Assembly: GCA_002049455.2 (NCBI GenBank)
Contig: KV919052.1
Location: 35,842 to 99,841, forward strand
DNA: 64,000 nucleotides
Direction: 5' to 3'
Origin: Porphyra umbilicalis
Lineage: Eukaryota > Rhodophyta > Bangiophyceae > Bangiales > Bangiaceae
Made by a program: the position numbers and the translations under genes. Within the stretch, counting starts at the first letter, position 1; every line of letters begins with the position of its first letter. The notes beneath the pieces are model-generated. The model did no database searches, was not told the DNA's origin, and saw only the letters and a program-made list of their open reading frames with translations. Shown here in pieces: positions 10,235-22,989 of the stretch.

Positions 10235-12559
10235 GGCACTAGTAGGTACCAGCGGGCCCCAGGCGTCCGCAAATCCTATCCATTAACATGGTCATCGAGG
10301 TTGTATCTCTTCACAAACGCTTTTTGTCACAATGGCCGAACGACTTCGGAACCCAGCTCAATCCAAAGCTTGCAAATATTCGCCACTTCTGCGCCACTTC
10401 CCCCGCTTGCTCGTCTCAGATTTGCCCGTCGGGCAGCTGTTCCGGAGATACAGAGTGTCTAAGAGAGAGAAATAGTTCGTCCAGGCGGTCAGAATCGGCT
10501 CCTTTTCGAAATAGAAAAAAATTTGTACTCTGTTCTGAGGACAGATGATTGTGGCGCAGACTGAGATGCCGGGGGGGAGACGGCCCTCCCCCCGGGACCC
10601 TCCCCACCCCGAAACCCGGCGGCCGAGGTGGGGGCGGCGCTCCACCCCGGACCCCCCCACCCCGCCACCCGGCGGCCCTACAACCCCACCACTCAGCAGC
10701 CGGTGGGAAGACGCCCTCGCGCTGAGCCGCTCGCGGAAGGGTTGGTTTTGGAACCGACGCCTTTGCGCTGCGCCTCTCTCCGTAGCGCCGGCGTTTGGAC
10801 GAACGCCCTCGCGCTCCAGGCGCTGGATTTCGGTCCTGGCAATGTTGGGCCCTGCAATGCTCTGAAACTCTGGGCCATCTCGCGAATGTAGTTCCAAGGC
10901 CGCGCGCGGCGTTGCGGTTGGCTGGTTCCGAAACGCGAATAACAGACACAGAAGTGGACCACCGCGGGCATCATAAAAAGGGACAAGTCGGTACCAGCAG
11001 GCCTCAGACGCTTACAAATCCTATCCATTATCATTGTCATCAAGGTTGTATCTCTCGAAAGACGCTTTTTTCTTACAATGGCCAACCGACTACGGGACCC
11101 AGCTCAATCGATAGCTTGCAAACATTTGCGCAGCTCATTCGCCTTCCCTCTTTTGCGCCGCACAGATTTGTCCGAAGTGCTGCCGTTTTAGAGATACAGA
11201 GCGTTGAAGAGAGAGAAAAAGTGCATCCAAGCGGTCAGAATCGGCTTCATTAGGAAGAGAAGAATACTAAGTTCTCTGTTGTGAGGACAGATGATTGTGG
11301 CGCGGACTGAGATGCCGAGGGAGAGGTGGCCCTTCACCTCAGACCACCCCGACCCGCCACCCGGCGGCCGGGGGGGAGGAGGTACTCCCCTTCGGACCTC
11401 TCGCACCCCGCCACCCGGCGGCCCTCCCACCCTACTACCCAGCAGACGGTGGGAAAGCACGCTCGCGCTGCGCCACTTCGGTTGCGCTGGAGTTCGGACC
11501 GAAGCCCTCGCGCTGCGCTGCTCGCCGTGGCGCTGGTGTTCAATACGACGTTCTCGCACTGCTCTGCCCGCCGTTGCGTTGGGAAACGGACCGACGCCCT
11601 CTCGCTGAGAAGCTCGCCGTCAGAAGTTGATCCAGGCGCTGGATCCCGGTCCTTAGAATGCTTGGCCGTGCAATGTCCTGCAAATTTGGCCCTAAAATTC
11701 TGGGCCATCTCTTGAATGTAGTTCCGAGGCTGCGCGCGGCGTTGTGATTGGCTGGTTTTGAAATGCGAATAACAGACACACATGTGGACCACCGCGCGCT
11801 TTCTATAGAGGGACTAGTCGGTACAAGCGGACCCCAGGCGCCCACAAATCCTATTCATCAACAACGTCATCAAGATTGTTAGAAGAGTTGGACACAGACA
11901 AAATCGAGGAGGTCTCTTTCACATGCCCCACAGACGCGTTGTTTTCAATGTCCGGACGACTACAGGACCCAGCTCAATAGGTAGCTTGCAATCATTTGCC
12001 CATGCCTCCCCCTTTCCGCGTTTGCGCTGCTCAGATTCGTCCGTAGGGCAGCCGTTCCGGAGATACAGAGCGTCGAAGAGATAGAAAAGGTGCGTCGAGG
12101 CGGTCAAAATCGGCTACAGCTCGAAAGAGAAAACACTGTATTCTCTGTTCTGAGGACAGATGATTGTAGCGCGGACTGTGATGCCGGGGGGGTAGCGGCC
12201 CTCCCCCCAGGACCCCCCACCCGTCGGAATGCGCCGAAAATCTGGGCGCTGGCGCAATCCATTTGTCTGCCAGTGTAGCCCCTGTGCAAAACCCGATCGA
12301 GGCTATCCCACTGGGATGTGCTCGAACTGGGCGTGCACGCAGGTCCTCAGAATGTTTGTCAATGAAATGCGCTGAAATTCTGGTCCGTCGCACAATCCAT
12401 TTGTTTGCCAATGAAGCCCGTGTGCAGAACCCGATCGCGGGCAGCCCATGAGTGGGCTGCTCATACAGACAGACAAACATGTGGCCCACCGCGCACAATT
12501 TTTGAAGGGACTGAGCAGGACCCGCGTGGGCTCCGCGAGCCCACTCTTAAACGAGGCGC

Positions 12560-13020
12560 ACTGCCCGATTTCCGGACACCCCCCACCCCACTACCCGGCG
12601 GCCAGAGGGTACGCGGCCCCCCCCCACGGAGCCCCTCCACCCCGCTACCTGACCACCCGGCGGCTAGGGGGAAGGTGGCCCTCCCCCCCGGACACCGCCC
12701 ACCCCGTCACCCCGCCACCCGGTGGCCCGGGGGAAGGCGGCTTTCTCCATATTTTCGCCCAACCCAGTTACCCGGTGGCCTGCGGGGAGGCCGCCCTCCC
12801 CACCGAACCCGCCCCACCCCGCAAACAATCGGCCTGGCGGGAGTCGGCCTTTCCTCAAGGACCCCCCTACCCCGCCACCCGGCGCACGCGGGGGAGGCGG
12901 CGCCCCCCCCCGGACCGCCCCCGGGACTTCTCCACGGACCCCCCCCTTGCCGCCACTCAGCGGCCGGGGGCGAGGCGGCCATCCCCCCCGGACCCCCTCA
13001 TCCGCGTCACCCGGCCGCCC
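12560..13020 (+). repeat. GC hairpin minisatellite
   Basis: About nine degenerate 52-bp family units beginning after a short type-A leader (GGGCTCCGCGAGCCC stem-loop at about 12,528). Confidence 0.58.
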
Positions 13021-13187
13021 CTGTTCGAAACGATTTTCATCCCTGTGAGTCGCCAGTTCATTTCGTCGCCGTCGCACTACGCTGCTAACCGAAGCTCTGG
13101 GCCGTCCCGACATTCCACCGTGTTTGCCAAAATTGTTTACTGTACGATAGGCGATCATTCCGACGGCGTCGCGCTGCGCCGCTCGCG

Positions 13188-13466
13188 GATCTGGATGTAT
13201 TTTGACCGGGCGATCGGGCAGGTCCTTAGAATGTGTGTCGTCGGCATGCGCTGAAGATCTTGGCCGTCGCGCAATCCATTTATTTGCAAATGAAGCCCCT
13301 GTGCAAAACCCGATCGCGACCATCCCAATGGGATGTATTTGATCTCGGCGTGCAGGCAGGTCCCTAACATATGTTTCGTCGGAGTGCACTGAAAATCTGG
13401 GCCGTCGCGCAATCCATTTGATTGCCATTGTAGCCCGTCTGCGCGACCGGATCGCAGGCGACCCAT
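13188..13466 (+). repeat. 138-bp tandem repeat, two units
   Basis: GGATCTGGATGTATTTTGACC near 13188 and GGATGTATTTGATCTCGG near 13332, each followed by the usual TTAGAATG, GCGCAATCCATTT and GCCC-GTGTGC-like landmarks. The block runs into CCCATTGGTGGGC. Confidence 0.6.
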
Positions 13467-14109
13467 TGGTGGGCAGCCAATACAGACAGACGCAAATCGC
13501 CTACCGCGAGCTGTATTTAAATCGGCTAATAGGTACCAGCGTGCCCCAGTCGCCCGGAAATCCTGTTCATTCACATTGTCATCCAGGTTGTACCTCTTCA
13601 CGGACGCTTTCATTGACAATGGCCGAACAACTTCGGGGGCCAGCTCAATCGATAGCTTTCACTAATAAGCCCATGCCCCCCCTCTTCCCCCGTCTGCGCT
13701 GCTCATAGTCGTCCGCAGGGTAGAGGTTTCGGAGATACAGAGCGACAAAAAGAGAGAAAAAGTGCGTCCAGGCAGTCAGAATCGGCTACTTTTCGACAGA
13801 ACGAGTACTTTGTTCTCTGTTCTGAGAGTAGCTGACTATGGCGCGGTGTAAGATGCCAGGGGATAGGCAGCCCTGCCCCGGGAACCCCCCCACCCCGCCA
13901 CCCGGCAGCCCCCCCACCCCACCACCCCGCAGCCGGTTAAAAGGCGCGCTCGAGCTGCGCAGCTCACCGTAGCGCTGGCGTTTGGACGGACGACCTCGAG
14001 CTGCGCCGCTCGCGCTGGCGTTCGGACGTTCTCCCACTTGCTGCCCCGCGCCCCCCCCCCCGCACCCCGGCCGGGCCCTCTCTTCCCCGCCACCTGGCGG
14101 CCACCGCAC

Positions 14110-14305
14110 CCCACCGCCAAGCAGCCGGATGGAACGCGGGCTCGCGCTGCGCCGCTGGCCGTAGCGTTTGTGTTCGGACCGACGCCCTCGCGCTGCGCTG
14201 CTCGCCGTAGCGCTTGTGCTCATTCTGACGCCCTCGCGCTCTGCTGCTCGCCGTAGCGTTGGGGTTCGTACCGACATCCTCGCGCTGCGCTGCTCGCCGT
14301 CAGGG
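14110..14305 (+). repeat. 46-bp CTCGCGCTGCGC tandem repeat
   Basis: CCGTAG anchors at 14159, 14205 and 14251 are exactly 46 bp apart. Each unit contains GACGCCCTCGCGCTGCGC and CTCGCCGTAGCG. 46 is one third of the 138-bp unit found next in other macro-units. Confidence 0.6.
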
Positions 14306-14775
14306 ATAGATCAGGGAGCTAGATCCCGGTCCTCAGAATGTTTGGACGTGCAATGCCCTTAAAATCTGGGCCATCTCGCGAATGTAGTTCCGAGGCCGCG
14401 CGCGGCATTGCGATTGACTTGTTCCGAAAGGCGAATATCAGACACACATGTGGCCCACCGCGAGATTTATATAGATATAGAGGGACGAGGTAGGGCCCGC
14501 GCGGGTTCTGAGAGCCCAATGTAAATCGAGGCGTATTTTCTGCCGTGCCAATTTCCGGTCCCCCTCCACCCCGCCACCCGGCGGGGAGGCGGCCCTCCTC
14601 CCCGGACCCCCCCATTCCGCCACCCAGCGCCCCTTCCCCCCCGCCACGCAGTAGCCGGTGTGAAGACGGACTCGCGCTGCGCCGCTCGCCGTAGCCCTGT
14701 CATTCGGACCGACGCTCTCGCGCCGCGGTGCTCGCCGAAACTCTGGGCCGTCCCGACATTCCGCCGTGTTTTCCA

Positions 14776-15920
14776 AGGGGACGCGTCGGCGAACAACAGA
14801 AGAAGCGGACACCAGTCGTGAAGTGCCGGTGCTGTGCGCCTGCACAGAGCGCTCCAGCCACAACGGATGTCCGGAACACCAAGAATACAGTCAATGGACA
14901 ACGGCCGTGCCGCGTGTGTTAGATGCGAACCACCAACCATGTGCCGACATCGTCCAGCCCGGACACCGTGCATGACCGGTTGGGTGGTCACCCCCGTCCC
15001 CGCTTTGGACATTCGAGCGCCACGATGGATTCTGCTCCTCAGTGTGCCCGCGGCGCGTTGGCTGCGGAGAACTCGAAGCCCACTTGCGCCTTCCTCGCCG
15101 TTCCTCATCCCGTGCACACCACATCCGTTTTCCCCACCACCACCTTCCGTTTCGGGCTATTCTTACCCCCAAGGAAAGCCCCACGGGCGGTAGCTACGGG
15201 TGTGGAGACGGTCGTGTCCCCGCTGAGGCCACTGGGCGGCAGCGTCACATCGCGTCTGGTCGCCGCAGCGAGTCGCACGAAGGTGTTTTTCCGCGCGAGC
15301 TCGCCGCTCCCCCTGTGTTCCCGCGTGCACCGCGCCGCCCGCCGCGCTCCGTGGCGCGCGCATCGTCACGGCTCATGAATATGAGCGTCGTGGGGTGGTT
15401 CATCATCGCGCGCACCTCCGGCGTGGCCCGACACAGTCGTCGTGGCTGACCCGTACGCGTACCACCCGCGAGTTTTCATCACGGACTCTACCTTATCGAG
15501 GGCCCAGAAGAGGCACCGCGCCGCATGGCGGATATGGACTTGATGGTGCAGCAGGAGGCGCTACGCCCTCCGCCGGCGCGTGAGCTTGGTGGACACCGCG
15601 TTGGCGCCCTAGACGTGGTACTGATTGCTTTTTGAGTGGCATTTGTGGGCGTGACGGGGTGGATCATCTTGAAATTCGGTCGCTGATCAGTGTGCTCTTG
15701 GAAGTGATGGGGAGATGGACTGAGAGGTAACGTGCCCGGAGTGGGGTGAGACGCACGATTGAATGGGGTTTTCTTGCTCGTGAAGTCGTGGCCCAAAGCA
15801 ACCACAGACATTACATGGATGAAAAACACAGAAGCCCATCGAAGGGCACAAAGAAGCGTCGCACAATAATCAGAAAGACATAAGGTCGACCCTGCATGTT
15901 GGCCAGCAAACCATGCCAAC
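14776..15920. other. No supported gene; Helitron 3' flank
   Basis: The macro-repeat stops mid-motif (GACATTCCGCCGTGTT) near 14775. The sequence after it is mixed-composition DNA with overlapping open frames on both strands and no recognisable motif. The right part, nearest 15,920, would be the 3' untranslated part of the minus-strand Helitron. I could not place the expected CTRR terminus with its hairpin. Confidence 0.4.
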
Positions 15921-15924
15921 GAAA

Positions 15925-18569
15925 TCAATGCACCGACCCCACGCCCGCCCAAGCGCATAACACGACGGTGTTGTTGAACGACTGCAAGTAGACAACGTTG
16001 TTTGTCACAATCCGGCCGAGGGAGTCGTACGCCGCTGACAGCGCGCCAACCACCACCTTGCGCGGTTCCCCTACACGAGAGAGTGCTACGTACAGCTGCT
16101 CGTGTCCAAAGACGCTGTCGTGCAACCAGATGCCGTGACGCTCCAGAGTTGAACCTTGGGCCTTGTTGATTGTGGCGGCAAAGGCAGCGCGCACCGGAAA
16201 TTGGAAGCGCTTTATCGCGAACGGGATACCAATGTCCGCTGGCGTCAGGAACAGGTTGATAATGATGATCTCGGTCCAATCGCTCACGCGCCGGGCGCCC
16301 AAGTTGTGGCTCCCAATGCGGGTCACAATGTATTGCGTGCCGTTGCAGTCCCCGCTCTGGGCAGCTAAATTACGCAACAGCATGACCACCATTCCTTGCT
16401 TCAGCTGAAGGTCCTGGTCCGGGATTGACGCGTGGTCCACCGAGTCGATGAACTCGGTGGTGGCCACTTCGCCCCACTCCCCGTCCTCTTCCGCATCTAC
16501 CAGCTGGTTGACGCCGACAGATTGCACGCCCTCCCCCGGAAAGAGCTCTAGCGCTTGGTGGTTGATCAGTTTGACGTCCTCGTTTCGGGGTGTCAAGACC
16601 ATGCAAGCACTCAGCTTGTCGACGCAGTCATGAGGGTTGGCCGGGCCGATCAGCTCGATGTCGGGGAAAGTGGCCAAGAGCATGTCTTGAACCCCTTGCC
16701 AGCGTTCCGGCACAGAGCTCGCGGGATGCACACAGCAGTTGTCGCCAGCTCGGCAGCGTGGCTGAACAATCCAAGAAGCCAATCATGCCGGGACCCGCTG
16801 CCACCCTGGACCGCGACACCCGCCGCATCCTCGGGAGACGGAAGAGCGCCATAGAGGTCGGCATCGAGCATCGCAACGAGCGACGCTTCAGCGGGCGCTT
16901 CCTCCTCTTCGGATTCGTCTTCAGACACCGCTTCGAAAGGATCCGGGGTGTTTCTCGCGGCCTTGACCGTGCCGCGCCCATCCGCTAGCAGCCGCTCGGC
17001 CCAGCTTTCCAACACACGGCTCTCCTTTACGTTTTCGGCTTCGAGGCACCATTGTACTTGCATGTTTGTCGATAGCTCAATGACAGTAAAGTCTGGCCAC
17101 ATGGAGGACTTGCGGATTGAAGCACGCACGATCTGGTGGTCGGAGCCTCGACGCACAACGGGTGGGATCTGCACAAATGCCCCGCATAGCAGCCATGTGA
17201 TGCGACCTGCAGCTTCGTCGCCGATGGTGTACTTGATGCTCCGCTTGACCGCCTCGAAGGTATGGCGGTGGGCCATCGTCGCTTCAGCCCATACAATCAG
17301 CCTTATTCGCTGCAGCAACCGATAGGTGTCACTCCGTGCTGCGAAGCCACAACTGGAGTTTGCGCCAGTATCAATGGGAATTTCGAAACGGGTGTGTGCC
17401 GTCCGTCCAAGAGGCATCAGGTTGGCCGCCACTTCGCTGGAGGCGACTGCAAGGGCGGCATGGCCCTGTCGGCGGCAGTATGACAGGAGCATGGGCGCCA
17501 AGTATGTCTTGCCACAGCCGCCGGGCGCCATGAGAAAGATCTTTCGGCCGATGCCGCCTCCGTCGATCGCACCTCTGATGGCATTCGAAACCGCAAGCTG
17601 GTCCGGCACCAACTGGGAAGCCCGCGACAGCGCGTGCTTCTGCTGTGCTGCTCGATCCGCTGGCACCTCGTGCCCCAGCAGGCGCTCAAAGCTTGAGCCC
17701 TTCCTGCCCTCAACCGCATCTGACGGGACGTGTTTATTGAGTTCAGCCGGCGCGGGCTCGCACAACAGGACGACGGGGTTTCCGTCGGCACCCTGCGTGC
17801 TCGCGGAAAGCAGCACACCTTGGCCTGCCAAGGTCACTGCGGCGTCCAATAACCGCCCCTCAATTATCTGCATCTCGTGCCGCCTTTCGTCATTGTTCTG
17901 CGCGGCCAGGTCCAGTCCGGCAGCATCGCGCGCCTCCGAGCGGTGTTCCACATCCTCAGACATTGCCTTGAAGTAGGTTTCAAAGAGGGACGGCCCGTCC
18001 ATCGGAGGACCATGCGCAGCCAAAGCTGCGAACAGGTCTCGGATCTGGTAGGGCATGTAGTCACGAACTGCCTCTTCCATAATATCATTCCACACGCCTT
18101 CGTTGTCAGCTTACATGCCCCGCGCCGCGCAGGCCAGGCGGTACGAAGGGTGGACGATATTCTGGTATGTCCGGAGCTCCAGGAAGGACTGCAGTCCTTC
18201 CATGCGCTTCAACCGGAGCCGTAGGTAGAACACATCGCCCAACGACGTGTGCACGGTGTTGAGGCGTCCGAGCCGCTTGGAAACGCATCCCGCGTGGACG
18301 ACATCCGCTCGACGCTTCCACTTGCGCTGGGACTGAACCCACGTGAAGTACTGGGGCATGTCTGAGAAGAATAGCTCGCGCTTTGCGGGTGAGAGCCCGT
18401 CGGGCACCGCCGATAAGAGCGCAAAAAAGACTGTCAGCGTGGAAGCCTTTGGACCGGCGCTGATAGCAGCCGCCTGGCTTCCTTTCTTGAAAAGTACAGG
18501 CTGCTGGTTCTCCAGGTGCAGAGCCAGCCGCAGCACCGACGGCTTGCGCTTGTGAATTGGGTGGCCCAA
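15925..18569 (-). pseudogene. Helitron helicase part (PIF1-like), broken
   Basis: The same frame as Rep resumes with the Helitron linker (GHPIHKRKPSVLRLALHLENQQ, MPQYFTWV, LGDVFYLRLRLKRMEG, LRTYQNIVHPSYRLAC). TAA at 18113-18111 interrupts it before EEAVRDYMPYQIRDLF. The PIF1 motor follows: Walker A APGGCGKTY (about 17,510-17,530). The usual WDEAPM is WAEATM and the usual GDFRQ is GAFVQ, so two acidic or metal-site residues are replaced. A frameshift near 16,750 leads to the C-terminal part with LTPRNEDVKLIN and NKAQGSTLERHGIWL...YVALSRV, the conserved PIF1 end. It would unwind DNA for rolling-circle transposition; it cannot act as it stands. Confidence 0.83.
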
Positions 18570-18659
18570 AGCGCGCGCGAGAGCTTCGCTCGTGCTGACA
18601 ACGCGGGCGTCCTGGAACCCCCAGATCTCGGCAGCAGGGGCGAGTTGCGGAGCAACAGG

Positions 18660-21242
18660 CTAAGCTGGTTGCTCGTTGCCAGCAGCCACGGCTCCAATCG
18701 ACGCGGCCTCACAAGAACCGGGCGGGTTGCCACCGGTCCCAGCCGAAGCGTCCCCAGTCGTTGATCTACCGTCGACTGCATGAATGTGACTTTCCACAAC
18801 TGCCATCATGGCCGAGTTGGGACCTTTTGTGACATACTTGAACAGGTACTTGAGCGCGATCACGCCGCTCACAATCCCCACGTTGACGTGGCAGCCCAGC
18901 TGCAGCGTCAGCTGAGGGGTATACGGCACGACCCAGCTGTTGTCCACCGTAAACGACGGACCTGCGCGGGTGACGGTGGCCGTCTTGCCGCGAAATTCGG
19001 GCGACCGACCGCGATACTCGAAGTAGGAACCATCGCCGTCAGTTGTGGATGATACGAACGTCCTTGGATAGAACTTGCTGCACTTTCCGTCCTTCACGCA
19101 CGGCGACGTGGGGTTTTGAGTGCCGCAGGGGCCGTGGATGTTCGTCTTCAGCACCAGCTTCCGCAGCGCTGGGGCCGTCTCTGGCGGAATCTGGGCAGAG
19201 ATCCACCTGTCGTATTCCTGCGCAGACCGCGGTGCGTCGTCCTTGTGCGAAAAGATGATGTCGTGCACATGAGGGAGACCGCGCGTTTGGAATTCCCTCA
19301 CCGATCAGTAGCCATTGCACCGCCCCATCACGTCCTCGAAGGTCACCAGCGATTGCATTTCGCGGTTTTTGAGCTCGAAAACTCGGTTGATGAGGTCCGG
19401 GCGGTCCTTAGAATCCTGGCCCGCCAGCAGCTCCACCTTGATATCGTCCCACTTCGGCCGACATGTCTTGGTGATGAAAAACGTCGGGGCTCCCAGCTCC
19501 TTATACATCGTCATGGCCTCCGCAAATCTTGGCGCGCACATAACGTGGCGACCCTGAAAAGCTGTCCGGCAGGTAGACTCCACGTCCGATGCGCTCCGCA
19601 GGCGCCTCCCCTGAAACAACGGCATCCACCAGCCGACTCCATTCTGAATAACGGAGCTTGGCCTTGTTGAACGGCATCCACGTGAGGGTCAGGTGCTCGA
19701 CCCGAATGTAGCAATCGAGGACCCACTGCCCAAAGTGCCGACCACAGCAGGGAAGGGCGTTGAAGTTTTCGAAGCGCATGAGCAGCCGGTACGACAGATA
19801 CTCGTGCGCAATGACGGCGCGCTGCCGAGGGCCCTGGCTTTGTCGCGGGATAGCTATGTGCCAACTGTCGGTTCCGTGAGGCAGCAGAAACGGGTCGGTC
19901 GCCGTCCCGTACGATGTATGGATTGCGGAGATGTTTTGCAGCACGAGCTGCGGAGCAGGAGGCCCTCCCCCTGCGCTTCCGTACGCAGGCGGCCCGCGTA
20001 CTGCCAGCGACACGTCGCGCTGCGTGGGGACACGTCCCTCCTCAGCATGCTCCGGCGAAACCTCCAGCGCCGACAAGGGAAGAATCCCAGCTTCTTTGTC
20101 GACGCCGCGTCCCTCTGGTGCATCGTACACGAGGACGTGCGCATCCTCAGGCCGTACTTCCGCGTCAATCACGACGCGGAGCTGCTGAATGGGTCGTCCT
20201 GCAGCTGCCTCGATCGCCCGGACGCGCTCATGAGCCATCGAAAAGCCGCGCATGCGGGAACTATGCTCCAGAAGCACTTGTACAGATCCTTCAGAGCGCC
20301 AAGGAGGCGCCGCACTGGCGACGACAGCAAAGACGCGTCCCTGCGCAGTAACCCACTGGGGGCCGCAGCGCCCTCGCCGTCGGGTGTCGACACAGCACAC
20401 ACCGCGGCCAGACGCTGTGCGTTGTCTTCCGAGTCTGCAAAGTACGCCTGCAAAAAGAACGCCTGCTGCCCAACGCCGGGAATCGAAGAGCCAATCACGT
20501 GCGTGAGCCGTCCGTTCAGCCGCACGCTGGGCTGAAAAGCGCTGCCGCCAGGCAGCAGAGGCGGCGGCTTTGACTGGACGGCGGTCAGCGCCAGAGCATT
20601 GTTCAGCGATTGAAGATGCTCTACGACGCATCGACCCTGGGGCCACTCAGCTTTGAGGAAGTTCTTGAGCGGCTCGGGTGGGTCGGGTACAACTGGTAGT
20701 TGAACCTGCCCATTTTGGCAGCAAGTGCCAAATTTGAACAGCGCGTTGGTAAATCTAGGAGTTCGCTCCTCCCGCCATTGAAGTGCATTCCAGCTTGGGC
20801 ACGCATTGTCCATCCGTCCGAGCCTGTACAGCTCGGGCGTGTGCTTTGCTTCGCCTCTGAAGGCCTCTTGGGCGTGCGCAAACTCTGGCCGGACACGCTT
20901 CGGGCCTTCTTTCTCGCAGTCGCCGTCATCTTCCGAGGAATCTTATTCTCCAGCAGGATTGTGTCGCGCACGACGCGCCCGAGCGCGCTCTACCACATCT
21001 TTCTGCCGCGCGGCGCGCTGCGCTGGCGTTTTCGCGTAGCGACCCTTCGCAGCGCGGGTGGCATTGGCTGCGCGGTGCTGGGCGCGCTGCATCGGCGTTA
21101 CCGCGTCACGGCCCACCGCTGTGCGCGCGGCATCGGCTGCCCGACGTGTGGCGCGCTGCGCTGGCGTCGGGGCGTTACGGTCTTCCGTAGTGTTTGCGGC
21201 ATCGGCATTGCGCCGTAGGGCGCGGTGCGCTAGCGTCTCCAT
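18660..21242 (-). pseudogene. Helitron Rep part: N-terminal repeats, Helitron-like N domain, HUH nuclease
   Basis: ATG at 21242-21240 opens with QR-rich TPAQRATRRAADAAR-type repeats. After a TAA (20945-20943) the frame continues to LGRMDNACPSWNALQW and a Helitron-like N domain (CCQNGQVQLP, LNNALALTAV, HVIGSSIPGVGQQ). Near 20,290 it shifts frame, continuing through AIHTSYGTATDPFLLPHG to YLPDSFSGSPRYVRAK. A second shift near 19,540 restores the first frame at APTFFITKTCRPKW. A TGA (19307-19305) precedes REFQTRGLPHVHDIIF, which contains the HxH metal motif, and KYLFKYVTKG, which contains the Tyr region. The frame ends at TAG 18662-18660. Rep would nick and join element ends. Family assignment is firm; function is lost. 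Confidence 0.82.
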
Positions 21243-21502
21243 CCCGCGCCTTCCCTGTTGTACTCCGCACGGGTCGAACCCCGAGCCGAGCGTAAATCTG
21301 GCGAGAGAACTGCGCCGTCTCGCACGTCCCGGTTGTGGCGCCGAGCGCGTCGTTGCGCGTCGGCCGCCGCGCTGGCGTCGTCAGCAGGAACGCCCATCGT
21401 TGCTACTGCAGCACCAGGGTGGCCGGGTGATCGTAAAGGCCCTACCCGAATTTCGTCGTCGCTGGAGACGCCGGTCATGGGGGCCCCATCCCCCCCCACC
21501 AT

Positions 21503-22985
21503 GGCGATCCCCCACCCGTGACCCGAACCTGTAGTGAGGATCCCAACGCGAACTCATCAAGGAGCGGGGGTCGGGCTCAGCTCCAATGATGCGCTTTGCG
21601 AGCCCCAACCTTTGCTGCAGGGGACGTGCGTACGTCACGTCGCGCACTAAATTGCCGGCCCTCCGGAACCACCGCAAAACTCTGGGCGCCCAGCTGAAAA
21701 TGGCTCCAAGTCCCCTAGCAGGGGATTTTGTGATGCCAAAGACTTCGCGATACACCGCGCTCCCCAAACGCGACAGATCCTACGTGTTCTTCGCGGGCTG
21801 CCAACGTGGCCAGTCCACCATGGCCCCAGGTCAGAAATAAAGTAAGCTCACCCCTTCTATCGAATCAACACCAGTGGCTCATACTCACCCACTAGGCCCA
21901 AACCTGACCTACCTAATGCCACCACAGCTTTACAATATCTCTCCATGGGTTCGGGAACCGTAAACGCTTCCGTGCCTATTGCACAAAAGAAGCTGGTCAC
22001 AACCCGACCGAATCGGAGGCGAACAAAGGAGCGCCACCCGCGTTCCGCTGCCAATCGAGAGTCCCCCCAATGCGGGTGCGGGATCTCGACAATTAAGTTT
22101 TTCCCGCGATTGGCTTGCAGCCGCGGGAAGACAAACGGGCTCGAAAAAGATGTGATGGGAGGTTTCGCCAACTGGGCATGTGCCGACGGAATCGAAATTA
22201 TCTCTCCACACCTTCCTTTCAGTGCCTGCCACGACCGCCAACGAAACCTCCAGGCAATTTCAGTCATGGCAATGGGGACGGACGGCCGCGTCGAGCCACA
22301 AACGCACGCGACACATGTTTTTCCGCGTCCAGGAAAAAGTTCTCAGCAGCACACGGTGGGTCCCCTGGCCTCAGTCGACCCCGACCTGCGTGCCTCCATC
22401 CTCCAATGCGCCGCCTATTTCGGTACCAGCGATGGATTTGGGTCGTTCAGACTCGAGGACGAACCCTCAAGTCGGAATCCCCTGGTATTGAGGAGAGGGA
22501 GATCGTGAGCCGCCGACTCGAGCCGGGGCGACCGCTAGCAAACGGTTGCCCCTTGCCTGAGCGCGCCTCCTTCCCCCCAGCTGCTGCCACCCCCTCCCAC
22601 AGTACCAATTATAGGCGCGAAGCCAGAGGCGTTGTGGGGGTGGCGGCCAGCAGCACACACACCCGGACCCGGTTTTATCACGCCCCCCCCCAACCGCACC
22701 AATGATAAAGCTACCCCCTTCCTAGCTACCTATACAGGGAGAAAAAACTCTACGGGCGAGCCCTTCCAGGGCCATCTCGAAATGAAAAAGAAAGACGCGA
22801 GCGCCCCCCCTCCACCCTTCCTCCTCCCTCAGGAAAACGCGGACAAAAAACGGGCCGACCGGGGCACGGCGGAAAGGAACGTGGCGGCGCACGACAGAGA
22901 ACCTGGAATCGCGCACGGCTGCACGGCGGAGCGGTGGGCGCGACGAAATCGGCGCAAGCGCGGAGGCGCAACGGAGGCCAGCGAA
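21503..22985. other. No supported gene
   Basis: Mixed-composition DNA between the Helitron and the 90-bp satellite. Open frames overlap on both strands with no recognisable motif. It may include the Helitron 5' terminus. Confidence 0.4.
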
Positions 22986-22989
22986 GTGT

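Larger units (their letters stand above)
7541..14775 (+). repeat. Composite macro-repeat, block I (about seven units)
   Basis: Units of about 0.7-1.6 kb share one order: TATA-like box, leader, tandem GC hairpins (about 52 bp), 46-bp CTCGCGCTGCGC units, 138-bp units, ATTGG, next TATA. TATA-like starts lie near 8707, 10227, 10965, 11805, 12490, 13515 and 14480. The first and last units are truncated. Two leader types alternate: type A begins GGACCCGCGCGGGCTC and type B begins GGTACCAGCGGGCCCC; both can run into GACTACGGGACCCAGCTCAAT. No coding evidence. The array stops at about 14775, just before unrelated DNA. Confidence 0.7.
15925..21502 (-). mobile_element. Decayed Helitron (RepHel-type rolling-circle element)
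   Basis: Minus-strand coding remnants appear in canonical Helitron order: Arg/Ala-rich TPAQR repeats, Helitron-like N domain, HUH Rep nuclease, linker, PIF1-family helicase. Helitrons move by a Rep nick plus helicase unwinding and make no target duplication. Termini (5' TC, 3' hairpin plus CTRR) could not be assigned, so the limits given are coding limits. At least four in-frame stops and three frameshifts mark it as non-functional. Confidence 0.85.

Noticed and set aside
15600-15620. CTAG near 15,609 as the Helitron 3' end
   Set aside because: No convincing hairpin next to it on the minus strand, so the terminus is left unassigned.
15488-16279. Minus-strand 263-codon frame at the Helitron end
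   Set aside because: Overlaps the helicase C-terminal coding in another frame; its unique part is untranslated-like and without motifs.
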